DNA of 5,206 nucleotides. Origin: Spirochaetaceae bacterium. GTDB lineage: Bacteria > Spirochaetota > Spirochaetia > UBA9216. Under the pieces are notes generated by a model. It searched no databases, was not told the DNA's origin, and worked only from the letters and a program-made list of their open reading frames with translations. Below are positions 1 to 3,990 of this stretch, piece by piece. Where the stretch lies: contig JAQQAK010000317.1 in assembly GCA_028527945.1 (NCBI GenBank), positions 1 to 5,206 on the forward strand. Reading direction: 5' to 3'. Position 1 is the first letter of the stretch. Every line of letters starts with the position of its first letter. A program made the translations under genes and the position numbers.

Positions 1-370
1 GATAAAGTAACAATAATGCAAATAGGTAAAATAGAGTTGCGGCGAGGTAAAAACACAAAAAATAGCAAAATCCAGAATAGCACATATGGAATACCGCCTC
101 CGACTTGCTTCCACCATGGAGGTAAAGATGGTCTAAAAAAATCATATAAAAAACAAAGAGCTATTGAAAAAAGGCAAAGTATTATTGGTATTTTTCTGGA
201 AATTATGTCGAGCTTTTTCATATTATAAGTCTCCAATATTTATGTATATAATATAGAAAACTATTGTTCTATAGGTTAAATAGACAAGTATCTATTAATT
301 GATCAGTAAATGACGAATTAGAAATTTAAGTAAAGTTAAAAAAACTGATTACCTCCATTATAAAATATCA
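1..370. other. Left intergenic stretch, no gene supported
   Basis: I see no gene here that I can defend. Reading frames of 33 to 70 codons are open on both strands, but none has a Shine-Dalgarno sequence at a start codon, and their products are low-complexity or unrecognisable. A somewhat G+C-richer patch at 36-135 contains CCTCC (97-101) facing GGAGG (118-122), which could form a hairpin with a 16-nt loop. From 229 onward the DNA is very AT-rich and holds a 7-bp inverted repeat, TATAGAA (252-258) with TTCTATA (267-273). One minus-strand frame (145 to the left edge) stays open off the window and ends in a hydrophobic run, so the tail of a partly captured gene cannot be excluded. Confidence 0.5.
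336..364 (+). promoter_or_regulatory. Candidate sigma-70-type promoter for the small RNA
   Basis: The -10 element TATAAA (359-364) matches the consensus at five of six positions. Seventeen bases upstream lies TTAAAA (336-341), four of six to TTGACA. The predicted start, near 371, falls exactly where the local G+C content jumps. In DNA this AT-rich such matches are common, so the support comes mainly from the agreement with the island edge and the downstream terminator. Confidence 0.35.
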
Positions 371-413
371 CCTTGCTTTGAAGTTTATTCGCCGGGATGT
401 TTTAATAGCCAGC

Positions 414-427
414 CCTGCTTTAGCAGG
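414..427 (+). repeat. Perfect 6-bp hairpin in candidate RNA
   Basis: CCTGCT and AGCAGG form a perfect inverted repeat separated by two T's; as RNA it would fold as five G+C-rich pairs with a UUUA tetraloop. It is one of the stable elements that suggest the island is transcribed into a folded RNA. Confidence 0.5.
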
Positions 428-471
428 ATTCTACATGCGGACTCTTCTATTTGGAATGAGTATTTTTGTGT

Positions 472-501
472 TGGGTAGAAAGCGGCGACCGTCTAAACCC
501 A
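472..501 (+). repeat. Composite hairpin in candidate RNA
   Basis: TGGGT (472-476) pairs with ACCCA (497-501). Next, AGA (477-479) pairs with TCT (492-494), leaving two A's bulged on the 3' side. Then CGG (483-485) pairs with CCG (489-491) around a CGA triloop, with AAG bulged on the 5' side. Eleven pairs in 30 nt, most containing a G or C, is unlikely to be neutral in such AT-rich surroundings. Confidence 0.4.
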
Positions 502-554
502 TTCTTTGCAGAACCAACCTGTGTTTGCTCTGCTACGGGGTGGTTGATTACATT

Positions 555-582
555 TGCAAATTTAGCTATTTGTGTTTTTTTT
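555..582 (+). terminator. Candidate rho-independent terminator of the small RNA
   Basis: GCAAAT (556-561) pairs with ATTTGT (568-573), including one G-U pair, around a 6-nt loop, and one further U-G pair is possible. Eight T's follow at 575-582. The stem is weak, but the uninterrupted T tract and its place at the end of the G+C-rich island support a plus-strand terminator. Confidence 0.4.
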
Positions 583-588
583 ATAATC

Positions 589-619
589 AAAAAAATCTCT
601 TCATGATTCTTCAAAGAAA
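589..619 (-). terminator. Candidate terminator of the DUF2325 gene
   Basis: Read on the minus strand, TTTCTT (619-614) pairs with AAGAGA (601-596), six pairs with one G-U, around a 12-nt loop, followed directly by seven T's (595-589). It sits 21 bp after the DUF2325 stop codon. The hairpin is weak. Its position back to back with the plus-strand T tract fits two convergent transcripts ending in the same gap. Confidence 0.35.
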
Positions 620-639
620 GCTTGATCTATAGAAAGTTT

Positions 640-1764
640 TTACACAACTCTTTTAAGCTCACGGGCAAAGGTTGAAAGTCCCGAGTTCTTTAGCATAATA
701 ATTTTTTGATCGCTATCTTTACAGATTCGTTTTACACAGCGGCTTGCATCATGACTGACACAATCAAGAGCGCAAATTACAATATCAGCGCTCTTTGCAA
801 GACCATGTAATACAGTCGGCGCCTGTTCCTTTCCGCCATCATGATACACAAACTCTCCATTCAGTGATTCAACAACTGATTTGCAGTGAGGAATCATTGA
901 AAGACGACCTCCTACAAGAAGAACCTTTTTTTTCTGAAGATTAATATCTTTTTCAGTTTCACAAGATCTTGCGCATGGAGTTGCTGCATTGTTTTCAGAA
1001 TTATCTGACAACTTTCCAAGGAGTTCTGTGTATTCTTTATAATCATGAAGTTCTTCTGTTAGAGTATTAACTTTTTCAAGAAGAGTAGCTGATCTGTTTT
1101 CTGAAAATTCAAGCTTGCTTTTAAGTTTTTCAATTTCTATGGATAAATCATTCTCGCCATAGATGGAGGACCCTTTTTCTGATATTGAAGCTATGAGAGC
1201 TGTATTTTCTTTTTTTAGCAATCTGTTTTCTTTTTGGAGGCTTTTATTTTTATCATTCGAGTTTGATAACTTTTCTTTTAAATCAGTTAAATGAAAGCGC
1301 AGCTTTTCAATTTCTTTCTCGAACTCTTTAATCTCAGATCTGCTTTTACGCTCACTTGCGCCGGTTAGATGAGAGAGCATATGAACTTCTCCAAAAACTT
1401 TATTTAATAAGGACTCTGTACAATTGGAATGTGATAGAATAGCCCAGTAAGCTCCGGCAATATTTCCTTCTTCATATGACTTATCCCAGAATCGTTCAAG
1501 ATCAATATGATTATTAATAGAAGAAGTTTTATATAGTTCAATCTTATATTTAGAATTTAATTTATCAGTTATTTTATTTGATAATTTTGAAATCTCTCCT
1601 GCAGCCTGAACTGCCATTCCATGAAGAATGTAATCTGTACATTCAGATAAATCTTCTTTATATGCAGCTTCAAGCATAACTCTTACTTCATCAAGAGTTA
1701 GACAGGTTCCTATAATTGAACAATGATATCCTGAATCAATATCTCTTATTTTGTATCTATTCAT
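640..1764 (-). CDS. DUF2325 domain protein with central coiled coil
   Basis: The predicted product is 374 residues with no signal peptide or membrane segment, so cytoplasmic. The C-terminal part (about 279-370) is a clear DUF2325 domain: a Rossmann-like opening VLLVGGR (281-287), IPHC (291-294), YHDGG (307-311) and LDCVSHD (333-339), followed by C343 and C348. Its biochemical role is not known to me. The N-terminal part (1-140) carries the features of long DUF2325 proteins: HCSIIGTCLTLDE (14-26), LHG (47-49) and GEVHMLSHLTGA (125-136). Residues about 144-250 are a Glu/Lys-rich heptad-like coiled coil, suggesting an oligomer or a spacer. C264 and C268 just before the DUF2325 domain, with the other Cys/His residues, suggest metal or redox chemistry; that is inference. 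I chose the Met at 1764 because ACGGAG lies 11 nt before it and a likely promoter starts transcription downstream of the earlier Met at 1833. The longer frame (397 residues) adds a hydrophobic 23-residue leader without a ribosome binding site. Confidence 0.85.
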   Translation of the reverse strand: MNRYKIRDIDSGYHCSIIGTCLTLDEVRVMLEAAYKEDLSECTDYILHGMAVQAAGEISKLSNKITDKLNSKYKIELYKTSSINNHIDLERFWDKSYEEGNIAGAYWAILSHSNCTESLLNKVFGEVHMLSHLTGASERKSRSEIKEFEKEIEKLRFHLTDLKEKLSNSNDKNKSLQKENRLLKKENTALIASISEKGSSIYGENDLSIEIEKLKSKLEFSENRSATLLEKVNTLTEELHDYKEYTELLGKLSDNSENNAATPCARSCETEKDINLQKKKVLLVGGRLSMIPHCKSVVESLNGEFVYHDGGKEQAPTVLHGLAKSADIVICALDCVSHDASRCVKRICKDSDQKIIMLKNSGLSTFARELKRVV

Positions 1765-1775
1765 AATTGCTAAAA

Positions 1776-1781
1776 CTCCGT
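1776..1781 (-). promoter_or_regulatory. Ribosome binding site deciding the DUF2325 start
   Basis: The minus strand reads ACGGAG here, 11 nt before the ATG at 1764. The spacing is a little long but usable. No comparable purine-rich sequence precedes the upstream in-frame ATG at 1833. Confidence 0.6.
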
Positions 1782-1823
1782 TAAAATTAAAACATAGAAG
1801 TGTAATAAAGTTAGTAAAGCCTA

Positions 1824-1851
1824 ATCTTAGCATAGTGAATAATTTTGTAAA
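1824..1851 (-). promoter_or_regulatory. Candidate promoter of the DUF2325 gene
   Basis: On the minus strand TTTACA (1851-1846, five of six to the -35 consensus) is followed after 16 bp by TAAGAT (1829-1824, four of six) with an extended -10 TG one base before it. The predicted start near 1817 leaves a leader of about 53 nt. It lies in the 144-bp gap after the regulator gene, so the DUF2325 gene need not depend on read-through from ald. Confidence 0.4.
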
Positions 1852-1900
1852 GTGTTTTTAATGTAAAACCTTTGATGTAAAGTTAAAATCACATCTAAAA

Positions 1901-1910
1901 AGAACGTTCT
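1901..1910. repeat. Perfect 10-bp palindrome at the regulator's stop codon
   Basis: AGAACGTTCT is its own reverse complement and overlaps the last bases of the Lrp-family gene. It resembles GAAC/GTTC half-sites such as those of Gram-positive LexA boxes but lacks their 4-bp spacer, so I do not call it one. It may be an operator for the DUF2325 promoter, about 50 bp downstream, or chance. Confidence 0.25.
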
Positions 1911-2343
1911 AAACGTATTTATTGTATCCTTTCAGCATTATAAAGCTTTCTGTTGAGGCTATTCCTTCAACACGAGATAGTTCTTCTGTCAAAAACTTAA
2001 CAAGACCTTTATTTGAATCAACTAGTACTTCAATCATGAGATCATAGCGCCCCGTAGTAATGTTCACAGATTGTACATTAGCAAGTTTTGATATTTCTCT
2101 AGCCTTTGTTTCTAACATGGATGCTTGCGCCACAGTTGCGGCAACCATTGCTATTTGCTGGTTTTCTAGTATGTCTGGATTGATTAGCCCGCGGACGACC
2201 ATTACTCCTGAGTCTTTCAGTTTTTTTATACGCTGACGGATTGCTCCTTCAGACAGATCAAGTTCGCGGGCAATAGTACTATTAGGAACGTGAGAATCTC
2301 TCAATATATTGATAATTTTCCAGTCTATATCATCAAGATTCAT
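1909..2343 (-). CDS. Lrp/AsnC-family transcriptional regulator
   Basis: The product has 144 residues, the usual length for this family. The N-terminal winged helix-turn-helix (about 4-56) opens with LDDIDWKIINIL, as in Lrp/AsnC proteins, and has the recognition region SEGAIRQRIKKL (31-42). The C-terminal RAM/effector domain (about 64-144) has the family's GRYDL (98-102) and the closing beta strand TESFIMLKG (131-139). Such proteins form dimers to octamers and sense small molecules, usually amino acids. The start is supported by AAGGAG 8 nt upstream, and the 24-bp gap from ald indicates one transcript. Family members next to alanine dehydrogenase commonly control it in response to alanine (the AldR pattern in mycobacteria); that this one does so is inference, strengthened by the phased repeats upstream of ald. 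The substrate sensed cannot be read from sequence. Confidence 0.93.
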   Translation of the reverse strand: MNLDDIDWKIINILRDSHVPNSTIARELDLSEGAIRQRIKKLKDSGVMVVRGLINPDILENQQIAMVAATVAQASMLETKAREISKLANVQSVNITTGRYDLMIEVLVDSNKGLVKFLTEELSRVEGIASTESFIMLKGYNKYV

Positions 2344-2351
2344 TCACATAA

Positions 2352-2357
2352 CTCCTT
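2352..2357 (-). promoter_or_regulatory. Ribosome binding site of the Lrp-family gene
   Basis: AAGGAG on the minus strand lies 8 nt before the ATG at 2343, inside the 24-bp gap after ald. It provides independent translation initiation within the shared transcript and fixes the start. Confidence 0.75.
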
Positions 2358-2367
2358 GCTAATGAAA

Positions 2368-3486
2368 TCACATAGATACAATTTCATTGTAAGGAGTATA
2401 GTCTATATTTAAAGCTTCGGCTACTTTTTTATAAACACATGCTCCTTTATAGATATTAAGTCCTTTTTTAAGAGCTTCAGACTCTTTTACAGCTTTCTCA
2501 ACACCTTTGTTTGCAAGCATTAAACCATACCTGAGAGTTGTTCCGGTTAACGCGAGAGTAGAGGTAAAAGATACAGCTCCTGGCATATTGGCAACACAGT
2601 AATGAATGATTCCATCAACATCAAATATTGGATCATCATGAGTAGTTGGGTGTGTTGTTTCAATACATCCTCCCTGATCAACTGCAACGTCAACAAGTAC
2701 AGAACCAGGTTTCATAATTTTTAAATGTTCTCTTCGTACAAGGCGAGGTGTTTTGGCACCAGGAATAAGAACGCCGCCAATAACAAGATCACTTTCTTTA
2801 AGAATGAGTTGAATGTTTTCTTCGTTACTATATAGAGTTGTTATTCGTGACTCAAATATGTCATCAAGATAGGCCAGTCGTTTAGCGCTTATATCAAGAA
2901 CTGTTACGTCAGCTCCAAGTCCTATAGCAATCTTTGCGGCGTTTGTTCCTACGACTCCACCGCCAAGGATAGCTACTTTTCCGCGTGGTACACCTGGAAC
3001 TCCACCAAGAAGAACGCCTCTTCCTCCAAATGTCTTCTCAAGATATTTTGCTCCTTCCTGAACAGATAGTTTTCCAGCAATCTCACTCATTGGGGTAAGA
3101 CATGGTAGAGAGTGATCTGCTTCCTCGATTGTCTCATAGGCTATTGCTTTTACTCCGCTTTTTAAAAGAGCCTTTGTCTGTTGTTCATCAGCGGCAAGAT
3201 GGAGATAAGTATAAAGAATTTGATCCTCATGAAATAAATCATATTCTTCGCTTATAGGTTCTTTAACCTTAATTATCATTTCACTGTTGTCAAATAGTTT
3301 CTTTTTATCTGTTTCTATGGTTGCCCCAGCGTCAATATATGCCTGATCCGGAAATCCAGCATTTACTCCGGCTCCAGCTTCAATTGTTACTGAATGCCCC
3401 GCATTTATATACGCTTTAGCGTTTTCAGGAGTGAGTCCCACCCTGTATTCATGTTTTTTTATTTCTTTTGCAACACCAATTATCAT
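2368..3486 (-). CDS. ald: Alanine dehydrogenase
   Basis: Ald catalyses the reversible NAD-dependent oxidation of L-alanine to pyruvate, ammonium and NADH in the cytoplasm. From the Met at 3486 the protein has 372 residues, the standard length, and begins MIIGVAKEIK like the family. By the usual numbering R15 and K75 (substrate binding), H96 (acid/base) and D270 are all present, as are the dinucleotide-binding loop GGGVVG (175-180), the ribose-binding D198 and NMPGAV (300-305), so it should be active. After that motif the family's usual Pro-Arg is replaced by S306-F307, and the ALTNAT stretch reads ALTGTT. An in-frame Met six codons upstream (3504) is rejected because GGAG sits 7 nt before 3486 and nothing suitable precedes 3504. 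It is the first gene of an operon with the Lrp-family regulator. Alanine use as carbon, nitrogen or redox balance are all possible roles. Confidence 0.97.
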   Translation of the reverse strand: MIIGVAKEIKKHEYRVGLTPENAKAYINAGHSVTIEAGAGVNAGFPDQAYIDAGATIETDKKKLFDNSEMIIKVKEPISEEYDLFHEDQILYTYLHLAADEQQTKALLKSGVKAIAYETIEEADHSLPCLTPMSEIAGKLSVQEGAKYLEKTFGGRGVLLGGVPGVPRGKVAILGGGVVGTNAAKIAIGLGADVTVLDISAKRLAYLDDIFESRITTLYSNEENIQLILKESDLVIGGVLIPGAKTPRLVRREHLKIMKPGSVLVDVAVDQGGCIETTHPTTHDDPIFDVDGIIHYCVANMPGAVSFTSTLALTGTTLRYGLMLANKGVEKAVKESEALKKGLNIYKGACVYKKVAEALNIDYTPYNEIVSM

Positions 3487-3493
3487 AATAAAA

Positions 3494-3498
3494 CTCCA
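3494..3498 (-). promoter_or_regulatory. Ribosome binding site deciding the ald start
   Basis: TGGAG on the minus strand lies 7 nt before the ATG at 3486. The upstream in-frame ATG at 3504 overlaps this motif and has only AT-rich sequence before it, so 3486 is the start. Confidence 0.75.
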
Positions 3499-3517
3499 TT
3501 TCAAAAAATTATATATA

Positions 3518-3546
3518 ATCCTAAAACGTTAAAAGTAATTGATCAA
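3518..3546 (-). promoter_or_regulatory. Candidate ald promoter
   Basis: On the minus strand TTGATC (3546-3541) and TAGGAT (3523-3518) each match four of six consensus bases at the optimal 17-bp spacing. Transcription would start near 3511, about 25 nt before the ald ATG. Weak consensus elements are what one expects of an activator-dependent promoter, and the phased repeats cover and precede it. Other AT-rich -10-like sequences are present nearby, so the exact start is uncertain. Confidence 0.35.
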
Positions 3547-3596
3547 GTACAAAAAACGAAAAACGTATATAAATTAAAAGATAATACGAAATACGT
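3526..3596. repeat. Three 11-bp motifs at exact 30-bp period upstream of ald (putative operator)
   Basis: ACGAAATACGT (3586-3596) and ACGAAAAACGT (3556-3566) differ by one base and start 30 bp apart. ACGTTAAAAGT (3526-3536) matches the 3556 copy at eight of 11 positions and starts another 30 bp along. Each strong copy is itself an inverted ACG/CGT with a 5-bp spacer. Thirty base pairs is close to three helical turns, so all copies face the same way. Relative to the proposed ald start near 3511 they lie at about -80, -50 and inside the promoter spacer. Lrp-family octamers bind such phased sites; that the neighbouring regulator is the ligand is inference. Confidence 0.5.
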
Positions 3597-3764
3597 TGTA
3601 AGGGTATATGTTGGTATTTTTATTAAGAAATATCATTAAATTTAGAAAGTTAATACTGCGTTATTTTTAGATAAAAGTTGTATGAGAAAAACAAAATTAA
3701 AAATGGTAAAAACCTTTTTTTTACTAGTTAAATATCTATTAGTATTTTTGTTAGCTAAAAAATG

Positions 3765-3805
3765 TCCTACATTTAGGAACTCTTAATCGTATATTCCTAC
3801 ATTTA
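3765..3805. repeat. Pair of TCCTACATTTA direct repeats, 30 bp apart (putative enhancer site)
   Basis: Identical 11-mers start at 3765 and 3795. Each copy also lies in its own small dyad: TCCTA/TAGGA at 3765-3778 and TACAT/ATGTA at 3798-3809. They sit about 160-200 bp upstream of the predicted sigma-54 transcription start, the range where bacterial enhancer-binding proteins bind. They do not match the NtrC site or any operator I can name. Confidence 0.45.
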
Positions 3806-3895
3806 TGTAAGAAAAGAGGGGGAATTGTATATAGAAATAATGCTATTTAGAGGATGTAATTTTTTATATAGAAGAAAAGGCGCTGTGAGACATAA

Positions 3896-3918
3896 TAAAA
3901 AAAAATAATTTTTTTATA
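3896..3918. promoter_or_regulatory. A/T tract between putative enhancer and sigma-54 promoter
   Basis: Nine A's (3897-3905) and seven T's (3909-3915) separated by TAA make a rigid or bent segment at about -50 to -70 from the predicted start. This is where IHF or intrinsic curvature usually helps an enhancer-bound activator reach sigma-54 polymerase. I see no convincing IHF consensus, so any bending would be intrinsic. Confidence 0.3.
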
Positions 3919-3937
3919 TTTTTATCTTATAACAGTC

Positions 3938-3954
3938 TTGGCACATTCTTTGCA
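3938..3954 (+). promoter_or_regulatory. Sigma-54 (RpoN) -24/-12 promoter of the binding-protein gene
   Basis: TTGGCACATTCTTTGCA fits the sigma-54 consensus YTGGCACR-N4-TTGCW at every defined position. The invariant GG (3940-3941) and GC (3952-3953) are separated by exactly 10 bp, as required. Transcription should start near 3965, giving a leader of about 26 nt that contains the ribosome binding site. Such a promoter is silent without an ATP-hydrolysing enhancer-binding activator, so uptake is probably induced by a specific signal such as nitrogen state or an amino acid. Confidence 0.82.
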
Positions 3955-3979
3955 AAGTAAAAGCAGAGCTAAAATAAAC

Positions 3980-3985
3980 AGGAGG
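3980..3985 (+). promoter_or_regulatory. Strong ribosome binding site
   Basis: AGGAGG lies 5 nt before the ATG at 3991, a near-ideal Shine-Dalgarno sequence. It fits the high protein output usual for periplasmic binding proteins and fixes the start codon. Confidence 0.85.
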
Positions 3986-3990
3986 AAAAA

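Larger units (their letters stand above)
371..582 (+). ncRNA. Candidate structured small RNA, about 210 nt, family unknown
   Basis: Counting bases gives about 45% G+C for 371-550, against flanks of roughly a quarter, a contrast typical of structured RNA in AT-rich genomes. A promoter-like sequence precedes the island and a weak hairpin with eight T's follows it. Inside are a 6-bp hairpin CCTGCT-TT-AGCAGG (414-427), a multi-part hairpin at 472-501 (TGGGT/ACCCA, AGA/TCT and CGG/CCG stacked), and two competing pairings at 508-545: GCAGA with TCTGC, or AACCAACC with GGTGGTT. A switch between the last two is possible. I do not see the conserved cores of tmRNA, RNase P RNA, SRP RNA, a tRNA, or the riboswitch classes I know. 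An 84-codon frame (378-632) crosses it but has no ribosome binding site and runs past the terminator, so I read it as chance. Alternatives are a dispersed intergenic repeat or a gene remnant. Confidence 0.35.
3487..3990. other. 504-bp divergent regulatory region between ald and the binding-protein gene
   Basis: No gene is visible here. From the ald side it holds an ald promoter candidate and a three-copy 30-bp-phased motif (3518-3596). A featureless AT-rich middle (about 3600-3740) follows, then an imperfect palindrome around TTAGCTAA (3751-3758), a pair of 11-bp direct repeats (3765-3805), a long A/T tract (3896-3918), and a sigma-54 promoter with ribosome binding site (3938-3985). Its length exceeds what two simple promoters need and fits remote activation of the plus-strand gene. 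Confidence 0.8.

Noticed and set aside
35..135. Plus-strand frame ending at a TAA at 133-135, and GGAGG (118-122) followed by ATG GTC TAA
   Set aside because: The first has no start signal and the second would encode two residues; neither is a credible gene.
1..145. Minus-strand frame open from an ATG at 145 off the left edge, with a hydrophobic end
   Set aside because: Only 48 codons are visible, no Shine-Dalgarno precedes the ATG, and the hydrophobicity follows from T-rich codons; kept only as a caution in the intergenic note.
16..228. 70-codon plus-strand reading frame
   Set aside because: No ribosome binding site, Lys/Asn/Ile-rich low-complexity translation as expected from AT-rich DNA, and no recognisable family.
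378..632. 84-codon plus-strand reading frame across the G+C-rich island
   Set aside because: No ribosome binding site, no known domain, and it runs through the hairpin and eight-T terminator; a structured RNA explains the composition better.
1901..1910. Palindrome AGAACGTTCT as a LexA (SOS) box
   Set aside because: LexA boxes with GAAC/GTTC half-sites need a 4-bp spacer, absent here, and the neighbouring genes are not SOS genes.
3394..3639. 81-codon plus-strand frame overlapping the ald start
   Set aside because: Antisense to the conserved N-terminus of Ald and then through its AT-rich promoter; a shadow frame.
3825..3908. Short plus-strand frame after a GAGGGGG run, with TTG at 3825 and ATG at 3840
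   Set aside because: It would lie upstream of the sigma-54 promoter, the purine run is too close to the TTG, and the peptide ends in poly-lysine from the A tract.
3909..3933. Sigma-70-like TATATT/TTATAA sequences just before the sigma-54 site
   Set aside because: Expected by chance in A/T runs and without a convincing -35; the sigma-54 match is far stronger.
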